NCBI GenBank assembly: GCA_016708725.1
Contig: JADJFE010000015.1
Span: forward strand, 1-64,000
DNA: 64,000 bases
Source of the DNA: Candidatus Aalborgicola bjergmarkensis
GTDB taxonomy: Bacteria > Pseudomonadota > Gammaproteobacteria > Burkholderiales > Burkholderiaceae_C
Direction of reading: 5' to 3'
Both the position numbers and the translations under genes were made by a program. Below the pieces are notes generated by a model. That model did no database searches. It saw only the letters and a list, made by a program, of their open reading frames with translations, and was not told the DNA's origin. This document shows, in pieces, positions 26,510 to 36,034 of this stretch; position 1 is the first letter of the stretch; every line of letters begins with the position of its first letter.

Positions 26510-29500
26510 TCATAACCCTGGGTTGATTAACACACTGGCCATACTGGCCATACTGACATTGACCTGGCGCAGGCGCTGCCGTGCAGTATCAAAATCGTAG
26601 TTACACAGGGCGGTTTCAATGTCAGGGTAAGCAGCCGGAAAAGCACTGTGCAACAAATCAGCGTGCTCGCGCAAAAACCGCACTGCGGTAGCATCATCCT
26701 GCGATAGCAAAAACTCCAGTCGCTCCAAAACCCCCTCCAGCAAGGACGCATCCACGCTCACTGCGCGCACCCCCTCCTCCCTGGGTAGCCACGAACGCAA
26801 AGCATTCAACAAAACACCCTGCGTAGATTCAAACGCTTCCAGCGACGCATCCACAGCTACACGGGGAAAATCATCACGCACACATTGCTCCAACACAGCA
26901 GCTTTTTGCTGCACCTGCATGGCCCCAATGTTACCAGCCACAGCCTTGCTGGTATGTATCAGACGCTCTGCCGTGGTACGGTCCCCGGCTTCCAGTGCCA
27001 TCCGGATGGACTGGGTAGATTCTTGCTGACTCAGCACAAACTTACGCAGCAACGCCACATACAGCTGCCGTTTGCCCAGCACCCGGCGCAACCCGGCGGC
27101 CACGTCCAGTCCAACGATGTTATCTGGCAACGCAACCACGGACCCATCCACAAGCTCCAAAGGAGATAACACATCCTCCTGAACAACCTCCCGCACAACC
27201 TCCTGTATATGGGGTGTAACCCAGCGCAGCAGTGCATCCCACAATTCGTCCGGTTCTATCGGTTTACTCACAAAGTCCTGCATTCCAGCCGCCAGGCAGC
27301 GCTGCCGGTCTGATTGCATGGCGTTGGCGGTCATGGCAATAATGGGCAAATCGGCAAATTCCGGGTGTTTGCGAATTTCACGCGTAGCGGTCACACCATC
27401 CATCACAGGCATTTGCATGTCCATCAATACCACATCGTATCGGGCTTCAAACACCTTTTGCACAGCAATTTGCCCATTGCTTGCCACATCCACAACCGCC
27501 CCGACTTCATGCAACAGCCCCTGGGCCACTTCCATGTTTAATTCATTGTCTTCCACCAGCAACACCCGTGCCGCACGAATACGCTCCAGACGGGCATCCC
27601 CTTCTTTATGCTCAGGGACGGCATCGGTGGCAGTACCAGAAACAGCGCCAAACACACGCATCAAGGTGTCAAACAGGGTGGAAGGACTGACTGGTTTTGT
27701 CAGCACATCATCCATACGCTCCCGTTGCGCCGCTCGTATCACCTCTTCACGCCCGTAAGCGGTAACCATGACCAGGCGTGGCTCGGGTGTCAGTTGAAGT
27801 TTTCGCAAACGCAAGGCAGTTTCTATGCCATCCATATCCGGCATGCGCCAGTCCAGAAGCACGACATCAAACCCTTGCCCAACCTGGGCGGCTGCACTTG
27901 CCTCGGCCATGGCACGCGCACCCGAATCGACGGCTACTACCTCAAATGTCATCGCACGCAACATTTCGGCAATGGCGTTGCGTGCCGTGTCATTGTCATC
28001 CACGACCAAAACGCGCCGATGAAGCAGATCGGGGGGGTGTGGTAGACGTTGGCGACTGTTGACGCGCTCCCCAATCTGCAGTCGGGCAGTAAACCAGAAG
28101 GTGCTGCCTTGCTCAGGCACACTTTCCACGCCCACTTCCCCGCCCATCAAGGCAACCAGCTTCTTGGCAATCACCAACCCCAAGCCGGTACCGCCGTATT
28201 TGCGGGTGGTGGACGCATCCGCTTGCTGAAAGCTTTGAAAAAGGCGTCCGATCTGCTCGGTGCTCAATCCAATACCGGTATCACGAACAGCGAAGTACAT
28301 CAGCACATGGTTGACATTTCTTTCACGCACACGCGCCACGATGCTTACTTCGCCGCTGTGGGTAAATTTGACGGCATTGTTGGCAAAGTTGATCAAAACC
28401 TGCCCTAAACGTAACGAGTCTCCTACCAGACTGTCGGGAACATCATCGGCAATATCAAAAACCAGTTCCAAGCCCTTGGCACCGGCCTTCTCGGCAATCA
28501 GATTGGCAACATTGTCGAGTACCCGCTCCAATTCAAAATTGGTATGCTCTATCGTCAACTTGCCCGCCTCTATCTTGGAAAAATCCAGCGTATCGTCAAG
28601 AATGCCCAACAAATGTTTACCCGACTCCTGAATTTTGCGTAAATAGTCCGCTTGGCGCGGTGTCAACTCGGTGCGCAGCGCCAGGTGCGCCATGCCAATG
28701 ATGGCATTCATCGGAGTGCGAATTTCATGACTCATGTTCGCCAGGAAATCTGACTTCATGCGCGTGGCCTCCTGTGCCAGGTCACGGGCCTGGCGAATTT
28801 CCTCTTCAACGGCCTTGCGGTTGGTAATGTCACGGCTGATAGCCAGAATCCCGAGCAGTTCCCCCTCACTGCTCCAGAATGGGGTTTTGATGACGTCAAA
28901 CAGCACCCGGCGTCCATCCGGGTAGGTCTCCCAGCCTTCGGAGGTGCTGGAAACCATTTGTGTCAGCATCAGCTTGTCGTTAGCGGTGATGCGGTCGGCC
29001 ACATCAACCGGCAACAGGTCGTACACCGTGCGATGGGTGATTTCTTCCACCGTACGTCCATGCAAACGGGCAAATGCCTTGTTGCAGCCCAGATAAACTC
29101 CCTGGGTGTCCTTGTAGAAAATAAGATCGGGAATCGCGTTGATGAGGGCGCTCATGACACCCGTGTGGCGGCTGGCCTGGGCGTTGGCGCGCTTGATGGC
29201 GGTAATGTCCTTGACCGTCAGCACCAGTAACGTGCGTTCATCATCCGCAGCCAGAAACGCTGTTACTTCGACATCCACCGCACTGCCGTCCTTGCAGCGA
29301 TGCCTGCCATCAAAGATCAGCACGCCCTCACTCTTGTTGAGCGTACCCATCAACAGACGCAGTGACCCAGGCTCGACACCGATGGCAAAGTCACTCAGCG
29401 GCATGCCTTGCATTTCTTCCGCCGTATAACCACCCTGCTTAAGGGATGCACGGTTGGCATACACAATCTTTTCCGTCTTGGGATCAACCCACACCATCGG

Positions 29501-31372
29501 GGCTGCATTCTCAACCACGAAGCGATTGAACAGAATACTCTTTTGCACCGCCTTACGCTCGCTGATATCCCGAACGGAAACACAGAGCGCACGTCCCCGG
29601 CTCTCGATTTCCGGCAAGTGTGACAAGCCAATTTCAACCGGAATCACCGCACCATTTTTTTGTCTACCGACCCTTTCTCCGATATTGGTAATATTGGTAA
29701 TATTGGTAATACTGGTAATGCCGCCAACGGTGCCGTTGTACAAACTGGGAAAACCGGCATCGCTCTCAATGGACACCAGGGATTCGATCTTTTTATCGAT
29801 CAATTCACCCGCAGCATAGCCAAACATGCTCTCGGTTTTGAGATTGGCCAACATGATGCGTCCGGCAAGGTCCGTGACCAGCATACCATCTGGTGCCGAC
29901 TCGATGATGCTACGGTACCAGGCTTCGGTGGTTCGAATCGCATGTTGCTGGGCACTGAGTTCCGCTGTTTGCACCGCCAACAATTGGGCCTGGGTTTCCA
30001 ATCGGTTGGCTTGTTCCTGGGTGGAACTGAGCAATTTCTGGGCATGGTCACTGCGCTCCAGTATTTCCAGATTCAGTGCGACCACCGTCACCAGATCATT
30101 GAGCAACGCCTGACCATGCTCTGGCATAGGCTCCATGAAGGCCAGCTCAATGACCCCCAGGACACGTTCTGAAAAGCCGATGGGCATGACGAGCACCGAA
30201 TGGGGCGCCGCATAGCCCAGCGCAGAACCTATCTGCAGATAACTCTGCGGCGGCGAACGTAGCAGCACCGTGCGGTTATCCTTGGCACATTGCCCGATCA
30301 GTCCTTCCCCCAGCGCCAATTGGGCGCGCAGCTTGCCATGGTCGACACACGCATGGCTGCCCAACAATTCGAGACGCTGGGCCAAGCGGTCAAGACGGTA
30401 CAAGACGCCTTGGCTTGCGCCCAGCAGACTGGCCAGATCCATCAGTAAACGTTCCGCCAGGTCGGCGTAATCAGAAGCTGCCTGCAAATGCACCGAAATT
30501 TCAGCGATGTGCGACTTGATCCAACGCTGCGCCTCCATACGCCGGTACACGTTTTGCAGCACGGCAACGCTACGCCCTATCTCGCCAATCTCATTGTGCT
30601 GCTGCTGAAACGGTATCTCTTCATCCAGTTTGCCATCGACCAGATCTGCAATGCGCGCACGCAAAACCCTCAAGGGGCGCGTGATGGAGCGCGTCAGCAC
30701 AAATGCGGCGCACACCAAAGCAAAGAATCCGAGCAGCAAAATCCGCAATGCATGCGCCAGATGTTCCTTAAAGGCTTTCTTACCATCCAGAAATATCGCC
30801 TTGACCTGGGATGCGGCAAAGTCATCTATCAAGTCCAGCTGGTACGACAGTTTTAATACCGTGTTGTCGGTCAACTCTGCCAACATGCGTTGCAAAGCTG
30901 CCTCACGTTTGCCACTTTGAAGCAATGCCAGCGTTTGCTCACGGTAGGCCCGACTGGCAGCCAGCTGGGTGGCAACCGCAGCAATCACATCCGGATCGCC
31001 CCGAAACGATGCCTTGAGCTTGGCAAAAGCATCGTCCAGACTGTTCTGACTATGGGAAAGCTGCCGCAGCAGATCGTCGCGATGATCCCTGTCGGATTCG
31101 GTAACGACCTGGGGCAAAATGAGCCGCACCGCCTCCACTTCACGACGCAAGACGCGCACTGCCACTTCAGTCGCACGGGGGTTTTGCGCCGCTTGCTCTA
31201 TGAAGCTCTCGGATTCCATTTTGGAATAGAGCAAGCCAGCGATTCCCAGGATGACAAAGCAGGCTACCCAGGTCAGGCCCATCACGCGATGCAGAATCGT
31301 TTTGCCTTCCAGGTGAGTCATCAGACGAGCAAAACGGCGCATGGATATCCTGTGTTTTAAGTCGCTGGCCAT
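26510..31372 (-). CDS. Very large membrane hybrid histidine kinase (HAMP-GAF-PAS-PAS-PAS-HisKA-HATPase-REC-REC-Hpt), 1620 aa
   Basis: Two transmembrane segments (around residues 32-49 and 208-227) enclose a four-helix periplasmic sensor; a HAMP domain follows (ITRPLRVLRARIADLV). A GAF-like section (LERSDHAQ preceded by VALNLEIL) is followed by three PAS/PAC repeats: 'IESAPDGMLVTDLAG', 'FVVENAAPMVWVDPKT' and 'INAIPDLIFYKDTQG'. The core has the H-box MSHEIRTPMNAIIGMAHLAL, the N-box NFANNAVKFT, and G-boxes DTGIGLS and GTGLGLV. Two receivers follow (VLVVDDNDTARNAIAEML, with LLDWRMPDMDG; and VLLVEDNELNMEVAQGLL, with LMDMQMPVMDG), then an Hpt-like domain (TAERLIHTSKAVAGNIGAM). The in-frame 9-bp microsatellite at 29684-29719 falls in the first PAS linker. 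It is separated from rne by a terminator and starts the operon. Confidence 0.93.
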   Translation of the reverse strand: MASDLKHRISMRRFARLMTHLEGKTILHRVMGLTWVACFVILGIAGLLYSKMESESFIEQAAQNPRATEVAVRVLRREVEAVRLILPQVVTESDRDHRDDLLRQLSHSQNSLDDAFAKLKASFRGDPDVIAAVATQLAASRAYREQTLALLQSGKREAALQRMLAELTDNTVLKLSYQLDLIDDFAASQVKAIFLDGKKAFKEHLAHALRILLLGFFALVCAAFVLTRSITRPLRVLRARIADLVDGKLDEEIPFQQQHNEIGEIGRSVAVLQNVYRRMEAQRWIKSHIAEISVHLQAASDYADLAERLLMDLASLLGASQGVLYRLDRLAQRLELLGSHACVDHGKLRAQLALGEGLIGQCAKDNRTVLLRSPPQSYLQIGSALGYAAPHSVLVMPIGFSERVLGVIELAFMEPMPEHGQALLNDLVTVVALNLEILERSDHAQKLLSSTQEQANRLETQAQLLAVQTAELSAQQHAIRTTEAWYRSIIESAPDGMLVTDLAGRIMLANLKTESMFGYAAGELIDKKIESLVSIESDAGFPSLYNGTVGGITSITNITNITNIGERVGRQKNGAVIPVEIGLSHLPEIESRGRALCVSVRDISERKAVQKSILFNRFVVENAAPMVWVDPKTEKIVYANRASLKQGGYTAEEMQGMPLSDFAIGVEPGSLRLLMGTLNKSEGVLIFDGRHRCKDGSAVDVEVTAFLAADDERTLLVLTVKDITAIKRANAQASRHTGVMSALINAIPDLIFYKDTQGVYLGCNKAFARLHGRTVEEITHRTVYDLLPVDVADRITANDKLMLTQMVSSTSEGWETYPDGRRVLFDVIKTPFWSSEGELLGILAISRDITNRKAVEEEIRQARDLAQEATRMKSDFLANMSHEIRTPMNAIIGMAHLALRTELTPRQADYLRKIQESGKHLLGILDDTLDFSKIEAGKLTIEHTNFELERVLDNVANLIAEKAGAKGLELVFDIADDVPDSLVGDSLRLGQVLINFANNAVKFTHSGEVSIVARVRERNVNHVLMYFAVRDTGIGLSTEQIGRLFQSFQQADASTTRKYGGTGLGLVIAKKLVALMGGEVGVESVPEQGSTFWFTARLQIGERVNSRQRLPHPPDLLHRRVLVVDDNDTARNAIAEMLRAMTFEVVAVDSGARAMAEASAAAQVGQGFDVVLLDWRMPDMDGIETALRLRKLQLTPEPRLVMVTAYGREEVIRAAQRERMDDVLTKPVSPSTLFDTLMRVFGAVSGTATDAVPEHKEGDARLERIRAARVLLVEDNELNMEVAQGLLHEVGAVVDVASNGQIAVQKVFEARYDVVLMDMQMPVMDGVTATREIRKHPEFADLPIIAMTANAMQSDRQRCLAAGMQDFVSKPIEPDELWDALLRWVTPHIQEVVREVVQEDVLSPLELVDGSVVALPDNIVGLDVAAGLRRVLGKRQLYVALLRKFVLSQQESTQSIRMALEAGDRTTAERLIHTSKAVAGNIGAMQVQQKAAVLEQCVRDDFPRVAVDASLEAFESTQGVLLNALRSWLPREEGVRAVSVDASLLEGVLERLEFLLSQDDATAVRFLREHADLLHSAFPAAYPDIETALCNYDFDTARQRLRQVNVSMASMASVLINPGL
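29684..29719. repeat. In-frame 9-bp tandem repeat (4 units) in the hybrid kinase
   Basis: Unit ATTGGTAAT on the plus strand (last unit ACTGGTAAT) is repeated four times. It encodes repeated Ile-Thr-Asn (SITNITNITNIG) in the PAS linker of the 1620-aa kinase. Because the unit is three codons, copy-number change would alter protein length without a frameshift. Confidence 0.95.
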
Positions 31373-31394
31373 TCTATTCCAGCTGCATGTCCAT

Positions 31395-31419
31395 AAAAAA
31401 AAGCGCGGGGTGCCGCGCT
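31395..31419 (-). terminator. Rho-independent terminator after rne
   Basis: On the minus strand the stem AGCGCGG-CACC-CCGCGCT is followed directly by seven T. It lies between the rne stop (31443) and the kinase start (31372), separating the two transcription units. Confidence 0.9.
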
Positions 31420-31442
31420 ATTTTTTCGGAGCCTGCTGAAAC

Positions 31443-34346
31443 TCAAGTCCCAGGGGGAGTCTCAAACGGCAAAACCATGTCGCGCAAATCACGCCTGGTT
31501 TCGACCAGTACCAGTGGCCCGGTGTCTACACTGACCGGGGCTGGGCGCAGGCGCGGCACATGCACCGGTTTGGGCTCGGCGGCAATGGCGGCTTGCACCG
31601 CAGTAATACGCACAGGGTCCGAGTTAACCCACTGCAAGCCGGAGTTTTGTGCCACTTGCAACAGCTCTTCGGTTGGCAATGCATAAGGGGTAACACGCGG
31701 CATGCGCTCCGCCACCGCGCCTGCAACACGGGTACGGACAACAACGGGAACGGGAACGGGAACAGGCGCAGCCACAGGCAATACCGCATCAACAGGCTGT
31801 ACTTGCTGTACTTGCTGTGCTGGCGTGTCTGCGTCCTGCGGAATCGGCGGCACAACGGAACGATCTTCGGTTATCCCATTGCCTTCTTGCTCTACACGCG
31901 GGGCACGGGGACCACGCTCGCGGCCATAACGGTCACGAGAACGCCTGGTGCGTGGCGCAGCGGAAGTGGTGCTGTCGTCTTGCGGCGCCTCCTGGGTTGG
32001 CATGCTTTCTGCGGGAGATTTGTCCGTAGCCGATGTGTCGCCCGGCAAGGGTTGCAGGCCATCTTCATCCGCAGGACGTGCTTCACCCGTTTGTGGACGG
32101 GGGTCTCGGCTATTGCGGTTACCGCGACCGCTACGGCCATTTCGGCCACGATCACCACGATCACCACGATCATTGCGGTTTTCACGCGCAGGTGCATCGG
32201 CTTCTGGCATACGCTCGATGACCTCCGGGGCGCGATTATCACGCTGCACCTGCTCGCCTGGCCCCGGCGGCCCCTGGGATGCATCGCTCGGTACACTGGC
32301 TACGCCTGCAGCCGTTTTACGCTCGACATCCGGGCGTTCCGGACGTTCGCGTTGCATACCGGCGGGCGTTCGTTCCCCTCCGCTTCGGTTCCCACGATTA
32401 CCGCCCCGGTTGTGTCGGCCATCACCACGGCCATCCGGGCGCGGGCCACGGCCTTCTGTACGCATACCATCAGGCCTTCTGTCAGTCGGGGCAGGGCTTT
32501 GGCTGGCTTCCGTCTGTGGCATGGCGCGCGCTGCATCGTTTTTGGCCGAAGTCTGCGACGCAGGTGCCGGTAGCGGCAGTGGGCGCGAAGTGGGCAATGG
32601 TGCAACCGGCTGGGGTATAAACAGACTTTTGAACCAGCCAAGAATGCCGCGCTCTTCGGGTTGCGCTGGCTTTTGCACGGAAACAGGCTCGGCAACAACC
32701 GCAACAACCGGAGCCACCGGGATGACTGGCTTGATGGGGGCCGGTGCATCCGGCAAGACCCCTTTGATAATCGGTGTTTGCCGATTGGTGGGCTCTTGTG
32801 AGCGCCGGGTTACGCTGGTGGAATCCTCAATTGTTTCGACCAGTTTGTAGCTGGCATCAATGTTTTCCAGACGCGGGTCATCGTGTTTGAGGCGCTCCAT
32901 ACGGTAGTTGGGTGTTTCCAACGTTTTGTTAGGGACCAGCAGAACATGGATGCGTTGCTTGAGTTCGATTTTGGAGATTTCGGAACGTTTCTCGTTGAGC
33001 AAAAATGAAGCAACATCCACCGGAACCTGGCACAACACCGAAGCCGTGCTGTCCTTGAGCGACTCTTCCTGAATCACGCGCAGAATTTGCAGTGCGCTGG
33101 ACTCAGTGTCACGAATGTGGCCCGATCCACCACAACGGGGACACGGAATGGAAGCGCCCTCGGACAAAGCCGGGCGCAGGCGCTGGCGGCTCATCTCCAT
33201 GAGACCAAACTTGCTGATGGTGCCAAACTGCACACGCGCACGGTCCTGGCGTAGCGCATCGCGCAAGCGGTTTTCCACTTCCCGGCGATTACGCGATTCT
33301 TCCATGTCGATGAAGTCGATCACAATCAGGCCACCCAGGTCACGCAGACGCATCTGGCGTGCGACTTCATCAGCAGCTTCCAGGTTGGTACGGGTGGCGG
33401 TATCTTCAATGTCCCCCCCCCTGATGGCGCGCGCTGAGTTGACATCTACGCTGACCAGTGCTTCGGTGTGATCAATCACAATGGCGCCACCACTGGGCAA
33501 CTGCACCGTGCGTGCATAGGCCGATTCGATCTGGTGTTCGATCTGGAAACGTGAAAACAGTGGCGCATCATCACGGTAGCGTTTGACGCGCAAGGCGTGC
33601 TCGGGCATGACATGGGCCATGAACTGCTGCGCCTGCTCGTACACGTCGTCGGTGTCGATCAGAATGTCGCCGATATCATGGTTGAAGTAATCGCGGATGG
33701 CACGAATCACCAGGCTGGACTCCTGGTAGATCAGGAAAGCGCCTTTAGCGCCCTTGGCGGCACCGTCAATGGCACTCCAAAGTTTGAGCAGATAGTTCAA
33801 ATCCCATTGCAATTCCGGCGCATTGCGACCGATTCCGGCGGTGCGGGCAATGATGCTCATACCGTTCGGGTATTCAAGCTGGTCGAGCGCTTCTTTCAGT
33901 TCGGCACGGTCTTCACCCTCGATGCGTCGGCTCACCCCGCCACCGCGTGGATTATTGGGCATCAGCACGACGTAGCGGCCGGCCAGCGACACAAAGGTGG
34001 TCAGTGCCGCCCCTTTGTTGCCGCGCTCCTCTTTCTCGACCTGCACCAGCAATTCCTGGCCTTCGCGGATCACGTCCTGGATGCGCGCCTGATTGACGGG
34101 CACTCCCGGCTGGAAAAACGAGCGGGCGATTTCCTTGAACGGCAGGAAACCGTGGCGGTCTTCGCCGTAGTCAACAAAACAGGCTTCCAGCGAGGGCTCT
34201 ACGCGGGTGACAACCGCCTTGTAGATATTGCCCTTGCGCTGCTCGCGCCCTTCGATCTCGATTTCGTAGTCGAGGAGTTTTTGTCCATCGACAATCGCCA
34301 GGCGGCGTTCTTCCGCTTGCGTGGCGTTGATAAGCATCCGTTTCAT
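31443..34346 (-). CDS. rne: Ribonuclease E (rne), 967 aa
   Basis: RNase E is the main endoribonuclease and degradosome scaffold. The start MKRMLINATQAEERRLAIVDGQKLLDYEIE, given as the family's opening, is exact. The S1 domain covers residues about 38-120 (GNIYKAVVTRVEPSLEACFVDYG). The RNase H-like/5'-sensor part and the catalytic DNase I-like region follow (IVIDHTEALVSVDVNSAR and LGGLIVIDFIDM, with the metal-binding Asp residues). The Zn-link is CPRCGGSGH. The C-terminal half (from about residue 510) is disordered, Pro/Arg/Gly-rich (RRPDGMRTEGRGPRPDGR type), as expected of the scaffold. A run of nine C in the coding strand complement at 33413-33421 encodes the conserved GGD of RGGDIEDTATRT. 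It ends at a clear terminator. Confidence 0.97.
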   Translation of the reverse strand: MKRMLINATQAEERRLAIVDGQKLLDYEIEIEGREQRKGNIYKAVVTRVEPSLEACFVDYGEDRHGFLPFKEIARSFFQPGVPVNQARIQDVIREGQELLVQVEKEERGNKGAALTTFVSLAGRYVVLMPNNPRGGGVSRRIEGEDRAELKEALDQLEYPNGMSIIARTAGIGRNAPELQWDLNYLLKLWSAIDGAAKGAKGAFLIYQESSLVIRAIRDYFNHDIGDILIDTDDVYEQAQQFMAHVMPEHALRVKRYRDDAPLFSRFQIEHQIESAYARTVQLPSGGAIVIDHTEALVSVDVNSARAIRGGDIEDTATRTNLEAADEVARQMRLRDLGGLIVIDFIDMEESRNRREVENRLRDALRQDRARVQFGTISKFGLMEMSRQRLRPALSEGASIPCPRCGGSGHIRDTESSALQILRVIQEESLKDSTASVLCQVPVDVASFLLNEKRSEISKIELKQRIHVLLVPNKTLETPNYRMERLKHDDPRLENIDASYKLVETIEDSTSVTRRSQEPTNRQTPIIKGVLPDAPAPIKPVIPVAPVVAVVAEPVSVQKPAQPEERGILGWFKSLFIPQPVAPLPTSRPLPLPAPASQTSAKNDAARAMPQTEASQSPAPTDRRPDGMRTEGRGPRPDGRGDGRHNRGGNRGNRSGGERTPAGMQRERPERPDVERKTAAGVASVPSDASQGPPGPGEQVQRDNRAPEVIERMPEADAPARENRNDRGDRGDRGRNGRSGRGNRNSRDPRPQTGEARPADEDGLQPLPGDTSATDKSPAESMPTQEAPQDDSTTSAAPRTRRSRDRYGRERGPRAPRVEQEGNGITEDRSVVPPIPQDADTPAQQVQQVQPVDAVLPVAAPVPVPVPVVVRTRVAGAVAERMPRVTPYALPTEELLQVAQNSGLQWVNSDPVRITAVQAAIAAEPKPVHVPRLRPAPVSVDTGPLVLVETRRDLRDMVLPFETPPGT

Positions 34347-34926
34347 GGATTGCGTCCTTTATCAGTTTGACATACCCCCCAAAGAGGGCGAGGGAAACCG
34401 GGAACCAGCACAACAAATACAACAAGTTACGTGTTATTACCTATTCTCGGTGACGTGATGCCGGGGCTGACGAACTGGATCGAGGAGGAATTGCCGGAGA
34501 GCTTCAACCTGCACAAAGCAGGCGCAGCATAGGCGCGTGGAGGACTGCTGGGATGTCTGCGTGGGCATTTACTACAAAATAAATAGCTGTATCCGCACGA
34601 TTGGTGCTGGCTAATGGCCAATTATCAAAAACTAACTCCGATTTGAAACCACCCCCTCCAGGGGGATAGAATTTATTTGGGAGGGGGGTAACCTCTTCCA
34701 AATTCGCTCCGTTAGGGGCGCGGATTGAAACATGCTAAAACATCTCGCTTTATTCCGTTGGTAGACCTGCGGGTCTGCCAATGTGGGTATTCCGTATCAG
34801 GGGTTCAATTCGTCGGCTTTGACCGCATTGCAGTCACAATACGTTGGCATCGACTTAGCCAGCGCGCCCGCAGGTGGCAGGTGGATTAAACTTATAAAAA
34901 AATCAACCACTTACAGTAACGCGCCA
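34347..34926. other. rne-rluC divergent intergenic region with repeat remnants
   Basis: No gene is seen apart from the long 5' extension of the rluC frame. The region holds a MITE-family end (AAATAGCTGTATCCGCAC near 34580), the GGGGGATAGAATTTATTTGGGAGGGGGG stretch (34660-34690, described here by its two purine runs), and the solitary CRISPR-like repeat at 34701-34731. It must also contain the rne and rluC promoters, but I could not place them. Confidence 0.5.
34701..34731 (+). repeat. Second solitary CRISPR-like repeat
   Basis: AATTCGCTCC-GTTA-GGGGCG followed by CGGATTGAAAC matches the copy at 21755-21786 with two substitutions that weaken the hairpin. No second copy or spacer is next to it, so it is not an array. 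Both copies lie upstream of a plus-strand gene and are about 12.9 kb apart. Confidence 0.65.
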
Positions 34927-35982
34927 GTGAAACACATTATAGATGGCAATTCCCCCTCTTCGAACAACCCGGTGCAATCGGTTGTAGTCGATGCAAACAG
35001 CGCGGGACAGCGGCTGGACAACTACCTGATGCGCCACCTCAAAGGGGTGCCCAAGACCCATATCTACCGCATCATCCGCAGCGGCGAGGTACGCATCAAC
35101 AAAGGCCGCGCCAGCGCAGACACCCGGCTGAATGCGGGCGACTGTGTGCGTCTGCCACCGTTGCGGGTATCTGCTCGTGCCACGGAAAAAGCCCTGCTGC
35201 TACGCGAACAGAGGGCCAGTGCGGCACCAGCCAGGGAATTCACCATTTTGTTTGAGGACGAGCATATCCTGGCCATCAACAAACCCGCCGGGGTGGCGGT
35301 ACATGGCGGATCCGGGGTGAGTTTTGGCGTGATTGAACAATTGCGCATGGCAAGGCCCGAAGCCAGCTACCTGGAACTGGTGCACCGGCTGGACCGTGAA
35401 ACCAGCGGCATTTTGCTGCTGGCGAAAAAGCGCAGCGCGCTCCATAGCCTACAAGACCAGTTTCGCACCCGCACCACCGGCAAGACCTACCTGGCCCTGG
35501 TGCTGGGACAGTGGCCCGCCAATAAAAAGGTTCTGGATCAGCCTTTGCACAAATACCTGCTGCCCGACGGCGAGCGCCGCGTCAAAATCGTTGCCAAAGA
35601 CGACCCCGATGGCATGCCGTCCGTAACGCTGGTCAAGGTGAAAGCGGTGCAAGCCCGTGGGGACGGTGCACCCGCTACAGCGTATTCCCTGCTGGAAGTG
35701 ACCATCAAGACCGGCCGCACGCACCAGATCCGGGTACATCTCGCCGCGCAAGGGATGCCGATTGCCGGGGACGACAAGTACGGCGACTTCGACCGCAACA
35801 AGGCTTTGGCGCGCGGCGATACGGGTGGCGCAGATGGCGTAGCACTCAAACGCATGTTCCTGCACGCCTGGCGTTTTCGCTGCCTGCATCCGGCAAACGG
35901 CGCAACACTCGAACTGCAAGCCCCCTTGCCTGCGGAACTGGCCCAATTTCTGGGTTGGGTATTGCCCCACGCCACGGTGTAG
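34927..35982 (+). CDS. rluC: Ribosomal large-subunit pseudouridine synthase RluC, 351 aa
   Basis: RluC makes pseudouridines at 23S rRNA positions 955, 2504 and 2580. An N-terminal S4-like domain (AGQRLDNYLMRHLKGVPKTHIYRIIRSGEVRINKGR, as family text) precedes the catalytic domain with HRLDRETSGILLLAKK, in which the active Asp lies at residue 156. The motifs TYLALVLG and KTGRTHQIRVHLA follow. The GTG at 34927 is chosen because residues before it (from the upstream ATG) do not resemble the family, whereas MKHIIDGNSPSS.. DANSAGQRLDNYL does. It starts a compact plus-strand run of four genes (HAD, Rieske, S49 peptidase), with the next gene 52 bases away. Confidence 0.93.
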   Translation: MKHIIDGNSPSSNNPVQSVVVDANSAGQRLDNYLMRHLKGVPKTHIYRIIRSGEVRINKGRASADTRLNAGDCVRLPPLRVSARATEKALLLREQRASAAPAREFTILFEDEHILAINKPAGVAVHGGSGVSFGVIEQLRMARPEASYLELVHRLDRETSGILLLAKKRSALHSLQDQFRTRTTGKTYLALVLGQWPANKKVLDQPLHKYLLPDGERRVKIVAKDDPDGMPSVTLVKVKAVQARGDGAPATAYSLLEVTIKTGRTHQIRVHLAAQGMPIAGDDKYGDFDRNKALARGDTGGADGVALKRMFLHAWRFRCLHPANGATLELQAPLPAELAQFLGWVLPHATV

Positions 35983-36034
35983 GGAACGCTGCCTAATCCG
36001 GAATTTCCATTGCTTTGTCGATTATTCTTCACAC

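Noticed and set aside
31560..32573. 337-codon plus-strand frame opposite rne
   Set aside because: Antisense of the Arg/Pro-rich tail of RNase E; no start context.
33413..33421. Run of nine C in rne as a possible frameshift site
   Set aside because: It encodes the conserved RGGD in an intact gene; no sign of frame change.
21755..34731. A real CRISPR array
   Set aside because: Only two single repeats 12.9 kb apart, no spacers, no cas genes in the window.
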